Shown here in pieces: positions 8,989 through 16,701 of a stretch of DNA of 64,000 nucleotides. Under the pieces are notes generated by a model, which did no database searches, was not told the origin of the DNA, and saw nothing but the letters and a program-made list of their open reading frames with translations. Position numbers and translations under genes: made by a program. Source of the stretch: Clostridia bacterium (GTDB lineage Bacteria; Bacillota; Clostridia; Christensenellales; Aristaeellaceae). Position 1 is the first letter of the stretch, and the number at the start of each line of letters is the position of its first letter. Location: positions 1 to 64,000 of the forward strand of contig JAGBDE010000030.1 in assembly GCA_017937655.1 (NCBI GenBank). Reading direction: 5' to 3'.

Positions 8989-9741
8989 ATGCGTAAAGCC
9001 ATTATTGCCGGCAACTGGAAAATGAACAAGACCCCCGCGGAAGCCGCCGAGCTGGTTTCCGAGCTGATCCCCCTGGTCAAGGATGCTGACTGCGACGTGG
9101 TGGTGTGCGTTCCCGCCGCTGACTTCACCGTGGTCGGCGAGGCCATCAAGGGCACCAACATCAAGCTGGGCGCTCAGAACGTCCACTTTGCCAAGAGCGG
9201 CGCCTACACCGGCGAGCTGAGCGCTGACATGCTCAAGGCCTGCGGCGTGGAATACGTGGTCATCGGCCACAGCGAGCGCCGTCAGTACTTCGGCGAGACC
9301 GACAAGACCGTCAACCTGCGCACCCTGGCCGCTGTGGAAGCTGGCCTGACCCCCATCATCTGCGTGGGTGAAATGAAGGACGAGCGTGAAGCCGGCTACA
9401 CCGACATCATCGTGGAATACCAGACCCTGATGGCTCTGCACGGCCTGACCGACGAAGCCATCAAGGCTGCCGTCATCGCCTACGAGCCCGTTTGGGCCAT
9501 CGGCACCGGCCTCACCGCCACCGATGAGCAGGCCAACGAGACCATCGGCGTCATCCGCAAGGCCATCGAGCGCAAGTACGGCAAGGATGTTGCCGACGCT
9601 GTGCGCATCCAGTATGGCGGAAGCATGAACCCCAAGAACGTCAAGGGCCTGATGGCTCAGCCCGAGATCGACGGCGGCCTCATCGGCGGCGCTTCCCTCA
9701 AGGCCCCCGATTTCAGCCAGGTGGTTCTGTACAACAAGTAA
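8989..9741 (+). CDS. tpiA: Triosephosphate isomerase
   Basis: Interconverts dihydroxyacetone phosphate and glyceraldehyde-3-phosphate. The 250-residue TIM barrel has the N-terminal GNWKMNKT lysine loop, the catalytic histidine in VIGHSERR, the catalytic glutamate in AYEPVWAIGTG, and the C-terminal QYGGSMNPKN and GGLIGGASL phosphate-binding loops. All key residues are present. It follows a 141-base gap after pgk that carries the hairpin described separately, and AGAAAGAGG lies upstream of the ATG. Confidence 0.98.
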   Translation: MRKAIIAGNWKMNKTPAEAAELVSELIPLVKDADCDVVVCVPAADFTVVGEAIKGTNIKLGAQNVHFAKSGAYTGELSADMLKACGVEYVVIGHSERRQYFGETDKTVNLRTLAAVEAGLTPIICVGEMKDEREAGYTDIIVEYQTLMALHGLTDEAIKAAVIAYEPVWAIGTGLTATDEQANETIGVIRKAIERKYGKDVADAVRIQYGGSMNPKNVKGLMAQPEIDGGLIGGASLKAPDFSQVVLYNK

Positions 9742-9750
9742 TTTCTCTTT

Positions 9751-9775
9751 GCGGGGCCGTTTCTGCGCGCCCCGC
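9751..9775 (+). other. Intercistronic hairpin between tpiA and gpmI
   Basis: GCGGGGC at 9751-9757 pairs with GCCCCGC at 9769-9775 around an 11-base loop. There is no downstream T-run. With the pgk-tpiA hairpin it gives each junction in this part of the operon a stable stem. Confidence 0.55.
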
Positions 9776-9818
9776 ATTCGCCAGTTTATCGCTTGAAAGT
9801 TGAAAGGAGCTCTTTTCT

Positions 9819-11363
9819 ATGGACAAGACCATGACCGCTCTGATCATTATGGACGGTTTCGGTATCAACCCCGCCACCGAAGGCAACGCCATTTACACTG
9901 CCGGCACTCCCGAACTGGATAAGCTCATGCAGAAATTTCCCACCTGCCAGCTGGGCGCCAGCGGCATGGACGTGGGCCTGCCGGACGGCCAGATGGGCAA
10001 CAGCGAAGTGGGCCATCTGAACATCGGCGCTGGCCGCATTGTGTATCAGGAGCTGACCCGCATCACCAAGGACATCCAGGATGGCGTTTTCTTTGAAAAA
10101 GAGCCCCTTGTCTGGGCCATGGACGCTGTGAAGAATAACGGCGGCAACCTGCACCTGATGGGCCTGCTGTCTGACGGCGGCGTGCACAGCCACAACACCC
10201 ACCTGTATGCTCTGCTGGAAATGGCCAAGCAGCGCGGATTGAAGAACGTGTTTGTTCACTGCCTGCTGGACGGCCGCGACGTGCCGCCCACCTCTGCTGC
10301 CGAATACATGAAGCAGCTGGTGGAAAAGATGCAGGAGATCGGCGTGGGCAAGGTTGCCTCCATCCAGGGCCGCTTCTGGGGCATGGACCGCGACAATATC
10401 TGGGAGCGCGTGGAAAAGGGCTACAATGCCATCGTCATGGGCGAGGGCGTGGAAGAGACCTGCCCCGTGCAGGCCGTGCTGAACAGCTATGAAAACGGCA
10501 AGACCGACGAATTCATGCTGCCCACCGTCATCGTGGAAGACGGCAAGGCCATCGGCACCGTCAATGCCAACGATTCCGTGGTGTTCTTCAACTTCCGTCC
10601 CGACCGTGCCCGTCAGCTGACCCGCACCTTCATCATGCCCGATTTCGACGGCTTCGAGCGCAAGAAGGGCTTCATGCCCCTGCAGTTTGTTTCCATGACC
10701 CAGTACGACGCCACCTTCAACGATTTCCTGAAGGTCGTCAATCCTCCTGCTTCCATGGAAAACACCCTGGGCCAGTACCTGGCTTCCCTGAACCTGACCC
10801 AGGCCCACATCGCCGAGACCCAGAAGTACGCCCACGTGACCTTCTTCTTCAACGGCGGCGTGGAAGCCCCCAATCCCCTGGAGGATCGCTTCCTGATCGA
10901 CAGCCCCAAGATTGCCACCTTCGACCTGAAGCCCGAAATGAGCGCCCCCGAAGTGACCGAGAAGGCCCTGGAGCTCATCGACAGCGGCAAGTACGACGTG
11001 ATGATCCTGAACTTTGCCAACTGCGACATGGTGGGTCACACCGGCGTGATGGACGCCGCCGTTGCCGCCGTGAAGGAAGTGGACAAGGACGTTGGACTGC
11101 TGGTCAACCGCATTCTGGAAAAGGGCGGCCGTGCCTTTGTCACCGCTGACCACGGCAACGCCGACCAGATGGTGGATCCCGTCACCGGCGAGATCTTCAC
11201 CGCGCACACCACCAACCCCGTGCCCTTCATCGCCTGCGATCCCGCCCTCATCGGCAAGGAACTGCGCGACGGCGGCCGTCTGGCCGATATCGCCCCCACC
11301 ATGCTGGACAGCATGGGCCTGGCTGTTCCCGCCGAAATGACCGGCAAGAGCCTGCTGGCGTAA
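9819..11363 (+). CDS. gpmI: Phosphoglycerate mutase, cofactor-independent
   Basis: Manganese-dependent 2,3-bisphosphoglycerate-independent mutase interconverting 3- and 2-phosphoglycerate. The 514-residue product carries the metal-binding ALIIMDGFG start, the nucleophilic serine in MGNSEVGHLNIGAGR, the HCLLDGRDVPP segment, NFRPDRARQ and the C-terminal TADHGNADQM and HTTNPVPF metal motifs. It is preceded by AAAGGAGC and followed by a strong terminator, so it ends the operon. Enolase, which often follows in this cluster, is not in the window. Confidence 0.98.
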   Translation: MDKTMTALIIMDGFGINPATEGNAIYTAGTPELDKLMQKFPTCQLGASGMDVGLPDGQMGNSEVGHLNIGAGRIVYQELTRITKDIQDGVFFEKEPLVWAMDAVKNNGGNLHLMGLLSDGGVHSHNTHLYALLEMAKQRGLKNVFVHCLLDGRDVPPTSAAEYMKQLVEKMQEIGVGKVASIQGRFWGMDRDNIWERVEKGYNAIVMGEGVEETCPVQAVLNSYENGKTDEFMLPTVIVEDGKAIGTVNANDSVVFFNFRPDRARQLTRTFIMPDFDGFERKKGFMPLQFVSMTQYDATFNDFLKVVNPPASMENTLGQYLASLNLTQAHIAETQKYAHVTFFFNGGVEAPNPLEDRFLIDSPKIATFDLKPEMSAPEVTEKALELIDSGKYDVMILNFANCDMVGHTGVMDAAVAAVKEVDKDVGLLVNRILEKGGRAFVTADHGNADQMVDPVTGEIFTAHTTNPVPFIACDPALIGKELRDGGRLADIAPTMLDSMGLAVPAEMTGKSLLA

Positions 11364-11373
11364 AAACCATTCA

Positions 11374-11419
11374 GAAAGTGACACAGCAAAATCCCTTGCT
11401 GTGTCACTTTCTCTTTTTT
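11374..11419 (+). terminator. Intrinsic terminator of the glycolysis operon
   Basis: A perfect 16-base-pair stem (11374-11389 with 11396-11411), a 6-base loop and a T-rich tail TCTTTTTT. This is the strongest terminator in the window and closes cggR-pgk-tpiA-gpmI. Confidence 0.95.
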
Positions 11420-11429
11420 GGAGGTGCCC

Positions 11430-12038
11430 ATGAACGTTTATTATATTGGAGGATCGCCCTGCAGCGGGAAAAGCACCGTTACCGAGGCGCTCTCGGAACG
11501 GTACGGACTGCATTACTTCAAGGTGGACGACTACCTGGACAGGTACATGCAGCTGGCCGCCGATGACAGGAAACTGTATTGCAGCAAAGCCTTACGGCTG
11601 ACCCCGGAACAGACCTGGATGCGGCAGCCGACGGTGCAGTGCGAGGAAGAACTGCGGATCTACGAAGAGATTTTCGAGTATATCCTGGCAGACCTGGAGA
11701 ACATCGACTGTCAAAACGGCGTCATCACGGAAGGCGCGGCCTATTTGCCCGCATTGGCAAAGATGGCGGGCATTCCGATGAAGCAGTACATCTCCATCAC
11801 GCCCACCAAGGAGTTTCAGGTGTTCCATTACAGCAAGCGGGAATGGGTGCCCTATGTGCTTGCGGAATGCAGCAACAAGGAGAAAGCCTTTGCCAACTGG
11901 ATGGACAGGGACGCCCTGTTTGCGCTGGCGGTGCAGCAGCAATGCGCCGAACTGGGGTATACATCCCTCATCAATGATGGAACGGCCTCCGTGGACGCAT
12001 TGACGGACAGGGTCATCGCCTATTTTGGGCTGCAATAA
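11430..12038 (+). CDS. P-loop nucleotide kinase-like protein of unknown substrate
   Basis: A 202-residue protein with an N-terminal Walker A motif, YYIGGSPCSGKST, and a following FKVDDYLDRYM segment like the substrate-binding part of small-molecule or nucleoside kinases (AAA_33/shikimate-kinase-like fold). A Gly-Ala-Ala-Tyr-Leu segment near 110 (ITEGAAYLPAL) fits the middle beta strand of the fold. The ATG at 11430 follows GGAGGTG at 11420-11426, which itself overlaps the tail of the gpmI terminator. It stands alone between two terminators. The phosphorylated substrate cannot be read from the sequence. Confidence 0.75.
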   Translation: MNVYYIGGSPCSGKSTVTEALSERYGLHYFKVDDYLDRYMQLAADDRKLYCSKALRLTPEQTWMRQPTVQCEEELRIYEEIFEYILADLENIDCQNGVITEGAAYLPALAKMAGIPMKQYISITPTKEFQVFHYSKREWVPYVLAECSNKEKAFANWMDRDALFALAVQQQCAELGYTSLINDGTASVDALTDRVIAYFGLQ

Positions 12039-12075
12039 AGCAGAAAACAGCGGCTTCTCACAAAGAAAATAAAGA

Positions 12076-12121
12076 AAACCGGCTGATACCCAGTTTTATG
12101 TCAGTATCAGCCGGTTTTTCT
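12076..12121 (+). terminator. Terminator after the kinase-like gene
   Basis: AAACCGGCTGATAC at 12076-12089 pairs perfectly with 12104-12117 around a 14-base loop, followed by a short T-run. A-rich sequence also flanks the left side, so it could act in both directions for the convergent trmO. Confidence 0.85.
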
Positions 12122-12227
12122 GTTGCAGGAATGGGTGGACTGTCCGTCCATGATGTGCTTTTCGGGTGGGTTTGGGAGGGGCTTTTCTCCGAAAAGCCGC
12201 CTCCCAAGGCAGCCGTCTTAATGCTTG

Positions 12228-12695
12228 TCAGAAATAGTTTTCCATCAGCCGATCCGTCCACTCCGGCGTCCGGGCGTCCCGGCGGTCGAAAGCGGGGAAG
12301 TAGGGCTTGATGTCCAGCACCGGCGTGCCGTCGATGGCGTCCAGGCCTCTGACGGTCAGCGAGGCCTTGTCCACAGCCAGGATCTCCACCGCCGTCATGC
12401 CGATCTGATTGGGCCGATCCTTCGTCCGCTGGGCGAAAATGCCGGTGAGGGGCATGTCCTCCCGGTCCCGGGGATGGCGCTGCAGGTGCTTGTCCCGCTG
12501 GTACCGGGCCTTGTCCAGATACACCAGCACCGTGGCGTGAGAGAAGCCTTCCAGGCCCAGCAAACCGCCGTGATACTCTTCATGGAGGCGGATGACGGAG
12601 GTGTCGTCGCCCCAGAAGGAATCCTTTTTCTCCCGGACGGAATTGTGCACGTAACCGATGGGATGCATGAGGATGGCGTCAGGCTTACTGGTCAA
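12228..12695 (-). CDS. trmO: TrmO (TsaA/YaeB family) tRNA m6t6A37 methyltransferase
   Basis: A 155-residue member of the TsaA/TrmO family, which methylates N6-threonylcarbamoyladenosine 37 of tRNA using S-adenosylmethionine through a beta-barrel fold. Seen are the N-terminal HPIGYVHNS, the GLEGFSHATVLVYL strand pair, the RPNQIGM motif (RPNPIG in many relatives) and the GLDAIDGTPVLDIKPYFP block. The start overlaps the end of the CapA-like gene by 11 bases, so the two are probably one transcript. The end of the reading frame is normal for the short, single-domain form of the family. Confidence 0.92.
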   Translation of the reverse strand: MTSKPDAILMHPIGYVHNSVREKKDSFWGDDTSVIRLHEEYHGGLLGLEGFSHATVLVYLDKARYQRDKHLQRHPRDREDMPLTGIFAQRTKDRPNQIGMTAVEILAVDKASLTVRGLDAIDGTPVLDIKPYFPAFDRRDARTPEWTDRLMENYF

Positions 12696-13989
12696 AGATA
12701 CTTCCCTCCATGGCGTCGGTAATCACTTTCAGGCAGCGGCTCATGACGCTGCGCTGGTCCTTGTCCACGTAGTCCGGATAAGTCTCCAGATTGCTGGCAA
12801 ACACCTTGTAGCGGTAGGCGCCGTCCTGCTTGCCGCGCCAGCAGTAGGTGGGCGTGTAATGCAGGTTGTCAAAGGCAACGGTCTGGCTGACGGGGTCGTA
12901 TTCCACTTCCGCGTGGAGCAGCAGGCCGGACAGGTTGACCCGCTTCTCTCGGTCGGCGCTAAACAGATTGCCAAGGCTGTAAGCGCACAGCACCGGGTGA
13001 TACTTTCCGTCGCCCCGGTTGGCGGTCAGGATCTGCACCGTTTCCACGGCCTCTGGGTGAACGCCGATGATGATGTCCGCGCCCAGATCGGCCATGGACT
13101 GGGCCAGACCCAGCTGCTCTGCGGAGGGCTTGGTATCGCCGGATTTACCCCAGCTGACCGTTACCACAATCACCTGCGCGCCCATGCTGCGGGCTTTGGC
13201 GATGTCCGTCTCAATATCGGCCAGGTTGAGGGCGGGCACGGCAAAAGCCCGTTCCTCGGCGGTGGTTTGCTTTTTGCTGGTGTTGCTCAAATCCGCCACA
13301 AAGCTGATCAGGGCGACGGAAACGCCGCCGGCATTGTAGATGCGGGGCGTGTTGCGCTCTGCGGGCAGGGAATAGGCGCCGTAGGGCATCATGCCCGCGC
13401 TGACCAGCTCGTTGCGGGTAGTGGACAGGGCACTAAGGCCGCCGTTCAGGGCGTTGTAGTGGCCCAGGTTCACCGCGTCGATGTTGTTCTGTTTGAGACC
13501 CTGGAGCATCTGCACAGGCATGTTGTAGTCCGTCAGTTTGTCAGTGGATACGGTGGAGTTGTTCAGCGTGACCAAAGTCAGGTCGGCCGCCAGGTCGTCC
13601 TTGATGGGCTCCAGGATCTGCTCAAAATGATAGCCGTCGTCATAGGTGACGGATTTCTGCACCGCGCCGGTAAAGGAGATCTCGCCGCTGGCGCAGAACG
13701 TGAAGCGGTATTCCGGCGCGGGCGTGGGCACCGGGGTGGGCGCGGGAGTGAAAATTGCCATGGCCAGAGGGGTTGGGGTTTCAGCGGGCTGCTGGGTGGC
13801 TCCGCTGGTCATTTCGCCCAAAGTGCGATCCAGCACCACAAAAACATCGCCCGCATGGAAGCGCAGGTCGGTCTGGCCTGCCAGGCGGGGCATCAGCAGG
13901 AAAAAGCCGGCCAGCACCAGGCATGTGGTCATCAGCATGACGATGGTGCCCAGAGAGATTCCGCGTTTTCTGCGCCGTTTCATCGTCAT
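12685..13989 (-). CDS. CapA-like (poly-gamma-glutamate synthesis/metallophosphatase) protein, atypical motifs
   Basis: A 434-residue membrane-anchored protein: basic N-terminus and one helix (about 12-33), a proline/threonine-rich linker near 70-90, then a CapA-type domain. The overall order fits the CapA family: FTFCASGEISFTG, DLTLVTLNNS, DAVNLGHYNALNGG, VIVVTVSWG, ADIIIGVHPEAVETV. Several canonical metal ligands differ from what the family normally shows: Gly-Asp is Gly-Glu, Asn-Leu-Glu is Leu-Asn-Asn, Asn-Asn-His is Gly-His-Tyr-Asn, and the His-Trp-Gly motif is Ser-Trp-Gly. It may be a non-catalytic or divergent member. Upstream lies a TTGCAT/TATCAT promoter, and trmO overlaps its 3' end. 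Confidence 0.85.
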   Translation of the reverse strand: MTMKRRRKRGISLGTIVMLMTTCLVLAGFFLLMPRLAGQTDLRFHAGDVFVVLDRTLGEMTSGATQQPAETPTPLAMAIFTPAPTPVPTPAPEYRFTFCASGEISFTGAVQKSVTYDDGYHFEQILEPIKDDLAADLTLVTLNNSTVSTDKLTDYNMPVQMLQGLKQNNIDAVNLGHYNALNGGLSALSTTRNELVSAGMMPYGAYSLPAERNTPRIYNAGGVSVALISFVADLSNTSKKQTTAEERAFAVPALNLADIETDIAKARSMGAQVIVVTVSWGKSGDTKPSAEQLGLAQSMADLGADIIIGVHPEAVETVQILTANRGDGKYHPVLCAYSLGNLFSADREKRVNLSGLLLHAEVEYDPVSQTVAFDNLHYTPTYCWRGKQDGAYRYKVFASNLETYPDYVDKDQRSVMSRCLKVITDAMEGSIFDQ

Positions 13990-14024
13990 CCTCCTGTTCG
14001 AGTAAGGTTTTTATGTATTGATTT

Positions 14025-14053
14025 ATGATATCATAATCGGGAAAGATATGCAA
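14025..14053 (-). promoter_or_regulatory. Promoter of the CapA-like gene and trmO
   Basis: On the minus strand, TTGCAT (complement of 14048-14053) and TATCAT (complement of 14025-14030) are 17 bases apart. It sits about 35 bases before the CapA-like start, which has CAGGAGGA upstream. Confidence 0.7.
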
Positions 14054-14125
14054 GGTAAGGGATTGTGTGGAGTGAGAAGGGTAAGGAGAAACAAGCCAAG
14101 AAAGACCATTTTTTTTGGAAAAGCC

Positions 14126-14154
14126 TTGACCGCGCCTGGAAACCGTGTTATACT
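14126..14154 (+). promoter_or_regulatory. Promoter of helD
   Basis: TTGACC at 14126-14131 and TATACT at 14149-14154 with 17-base spacing. Transcription from here would make a leader of about 210 bases before helD, which holds a terminator-like hairpin. Confidence 0.8.
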
Positions 14155-14194
14155 TGCCTTCCCTTTCACAAGGAGAAAACCTCTGCGCCACCGC

Positions 14195-14278
14195 ATGTTT
14201 GCCAAAGTTCCTTCGCTGCGCCCGAAGGACGTTTTTTGGTACGCATGGGTGGCCTTTTGCATCTCTTTTTTCCACTGA
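14195..14278 (+). promoter_or_regulatory. Candidate attenuator leader of helD with overlapping short ORF
   Basis: Within the ~210-base leader, TCCTTCG (14209-14215) pairs with CGAAGGA (14223-14229) and is followed by CGTTTTTT (14230-14237), an intrinsic-terminator-like structure. A 27-codon open frame (ATG 14195 to TGA 14278) overlaps it, but the nearest AAGGAG (about 14170) is about 19 bases from that ATG, so translation is doubtful. Attenuation is inferred, not shown. The remaining leader (14279-14370) shows no feature except the GGAGGTG site of helD. Confidence 0.4.
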
Positions 14279-14370
14279 ACGCCGCCTGCGCCGCATCCCT
14301 TTTTAGCGCAATGCGAAACGTTCACGAAACCGGAGCGCTGCATCTTCAAATGATGCGGAGGTGAAATCTC

Positions 14371-16611
14371 ATGACAGAAAACCGAATATGGAACGAAGAA
14401 TCTGCAAGGCTTTCGGACACGCTGCGCGTGGCGGGGGAGGAGCGGAGGAAAATTGAGGATGAGCTGGGAATTGTGGACGGCAATGACCGGCTGATTCACG
14501 TGCAGGCAGACGGCAGCAACGACTCCGACGTGGAGCTGTTCATGGTCAAGGCCAAGCTGCGCAGCCTGCATCAGCTCAGGCTGAGCCAGCGGCAGCCTTA
14601 CTTTGCCCGCATGGACTTCACGCCCGATCCGGGCACGTCGGACATGGGCATGCTGGCCCCGGGACAGACCACGCCGGTGTACGTGGGCCGGTGGGGCATT
14701 TTCGAGACGCCGGGGTACAAGGTTTGGGTGGCGGACTGGCGCAGTCCCGTGGCCAACCTGTACTATTCCGGCCAGCTGGGCCGTGTCAGCTACGATGCGC
14801 CGGATGGGCGCATCGAGGGCGATTTGAGCCTGAAGCGGATGTTCACCATTGAGGACGGCCAGCTGAAGGATTATCAGGACACGGGCCTGGCAGGCCAGGA
14901 AAAATACCTGACCGACGCCCTCAGCCAGATGACCACCAACCGCTTGCGCGAGGTGGTCACCACCATCCAGGCGGAGCAGAACCAGGTGATCCGCTACGGG
15001 GCATATCGGCCCCTGTGCGTGCAGGGCGTGGCCGGCAGCGGCAAGACCACCATCGCGCTGCACCGCATGGCCTGGCTGCTGTATCACCTGCAAAAAACCG
15101 TCACGCCCCAGCAGATGCTGATTCTGGCGCCCAACCCGCTGTTCCTTAGTTACATCAGCCGGGTGCTGCCGGATCTGGGCGTGGAGGACGTGCGGCAGAC
15201 CACGTTCGCGGGCCTGTGCAAGCAGCTTTTGAAAAAGAACATGCCGAAAATCAAGCAGAATGCCCGCCTGACCCAGCGGCTGCAAATGACCCGCGCCGAG
15301 CGGGATCAGATGGACGATGTGCTTCGCCGGAAAGGCGCGCTGAGCCTGGCAAAGGAGATCGCGGATTTCCTGGAAGGCTGGCAGCGGCGCATTCTGCCCG
15401 GGCAGGACGTGGATTTCCTGGGTCGGACGCTGATGTCCCGCCAGGAGCTGGAAAAGTTTTATCTGGTGGACTTTGCGCCCTTTCCGCTGGCCGTGCGCAA
15501 GCAGGAAGTGGGCAAGGTGCTGGAGAAGCGGCTGAATCGCGCAGCGGAAGAAGCCCGGGAGGGGCTGAAGAAGCTGGTGGACCAGCGGCTGGACGCGCTT
15601 TTGCGATCCATGCCGGACGGCCCTGAAAGGCGCCAAAAAGCCAAAGCGCTGCTTGAGGCAAGAGAGACACGCCTCATGGAGCTGGAGGAGCGGAAAAAGG
15701 CCTTCTGGCCCCAATACGAGGGTCTGTGGGGTACGGTGGAGCTGCTGCCCGTCTACAAGGCCTTCTGGGAGGACATGGCCCAGCGGGATCCGGCTTGTGC
15801 GCCGGTGCTGGAAGCCACGCTGCCCCTGCTGGAAAAGAAGAGCGTAGCCCAGGAAGACCTGCCTGCGCTGCTGATGCTGGCCAAAGGCCTGGTAGGGGTG
15901 GAACGGCTGAACATCCGCCATGTGATGATTGACGAAGCCCAGGACGTATCCCCCTTGCAGGTCAAGGTGCTGCGGCTGCTCATGGGTCACGACGCCTTCA
16001 CGTTGGTGGGCGACCTGTGCCAGGGCATCTACGGCGACGAGGGCCTGCGCTCCTGGCAGGATCTGGGCCAGGGGATCTTCGGGGAAACGCCGGAGGTATG
16101 CCGGCTGAGCACCTCCTACCGCAGCACCGTGGAGATCATGGAAACCGCCTACCGGGTGCTGGAAAAGCATCCCGTGCCCGGCGAATCCGCCGCCAAACCT
16201 GTGGAGCGTCACGGAGAAACCCCAACGTACTCGCTGGTGAAAGCGGAAAAGGAAAAACCCCAGGCCATCGCCCGGCTGGTGGAAAAATGGCGGGCGGATG
16301 GCCTGCAATCCGTCGCAATTGTAACAAAATCGGCCCGTGCGGCGTCGGCGCTGCATAAGGCGTTGCTGCCCCTTCTGCCGCACGTGCGCCTCATGGCACA
16401 GACGGACGACACCTTCGCCGGAGGCCTGCAGGTGGCCGATTCCTCCATGGTCAAGGGCCTGGAGTTTGACGGCGTGATCATTGCGGATGCAGAGGAAAAG
16501 ACCTACCCGGACGAGCCCTTCTACGCCAAGCTGCTGTACGTTTTGTGCACCAGACCCCTGCACCGGCTTGGGTTTGTGGCCGCGGGAGCATTTACCCCGC
16601 TGCTTTCTTGA
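14371..16611 (+). CDS. helD: HelD-type RNA polymerase-associated superfamily 1 helicase
   Basis: A 746-residue UvrD-like ATPase. An N-terminal helical arm (about 1-70, beginning RIWNEESARLSDTLR) precedes the DFTPDPGTSDMG and YVGRWGIFETPG segments that are typical of HelD. The Walker A motif is GVAGSGKTTIALHR (about 217-230), the Walker B/DEAQ box is MIDEAQDVSPLQ (near 520), and motif III-like LVGDLCQGIY and motif VI-like KGLEFDGVIIADAEE follow. HelD pulls stalled or drug-bound RNA polymerase off DNA; some relatives confer rifampicin tolerance. GGAGGTG precedes the ATG. The stop overlaps a TTGACA sequence upstream of the next operon. Confidence 0.93.
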   Translation: MTENRIWNEESARLSDTLRVAGEERRKIEDELGIVDGNDRLIHVQADGSNDSDVELFMVKAKLRSLHQLRLSQRQPYFARMDFTPDPGTSDMGMLAPGQTTPVYVGRWGIFETPGYKVWVADWRSPVANLYYSGQLGRVSYDAPDGRIEGDLSLKRMFTIEDGQLKDYQDTGLAGQEKYLTDALSQMTTNRLREVVTTIQAEQNQVIRYGAYRPLCVQGVAGSGKTTIALHRMAWLLYHLQKTVTPQQMLILAPNPLFLSYISRVLPDLGVEDVRQTTFAGLCKQLLKKNMPKIKQNARLTQRLQMTRAERDQMDDVLRRKGALSLAKEIADFLEGWQRRILPGQDVDFLGRTLMSRQELEKFYLVDFAPFPLAVRKQEVGKVLEKRLNRAAEEAREGLKKLVDQRLDALLRSMPDGPERRQKAKALLEARETRLMELEERKKAFWPQYEGLWGTVELLPVYKAFWEDMAQRDPACAPVLEATLPLLEKKSVAQEDLPALLMLAKGLVGVERLNIRHVMIDEAQDVSPLQVKVLRLLMGHDAFTLVGDLCQGIYGDEGLRSWQDLGQGIFGETPEVCRLSTSYRSTVEIMETAYRVLEKHPVPGESAAKPVERHGETPTYSLVKAEKEKPQAIARLVEKWRADGLQSVAIVTKSARAASALHKALLPLLPHVRLMAQTDDTFAGGLQVADSSMVKGLEFDGVIIADAEEKTYPDEPFYAKLLYVLCTRPLHRLGFVAAGAFTPLLS

Positions 16612-16637
16612 CAAAAGCCGAGCTTGTTTCATCTATA

Positions 16638-16666
16638 TTTACATTATATGAAAAAAATGTTAAGAT
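16638..16666 (+). promoter_or_regulatory. Possible promoter of the ZorAB-like operon
   Basis: TTTACA at 16638-16643 and TAAGAT at 16661-16666 are 17 bases apart, in an AT-rich stretch between helD and the MotA-like gene. A TTGACA at 16608-16613 overlaps the helD stop but lacks a good -10 box at proper distance. Confidence 0.5.
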
Positions 16667-16701
16667 AGACAGGAACAGGACATCCTCAGGAGGTGCCGAA
16701 A

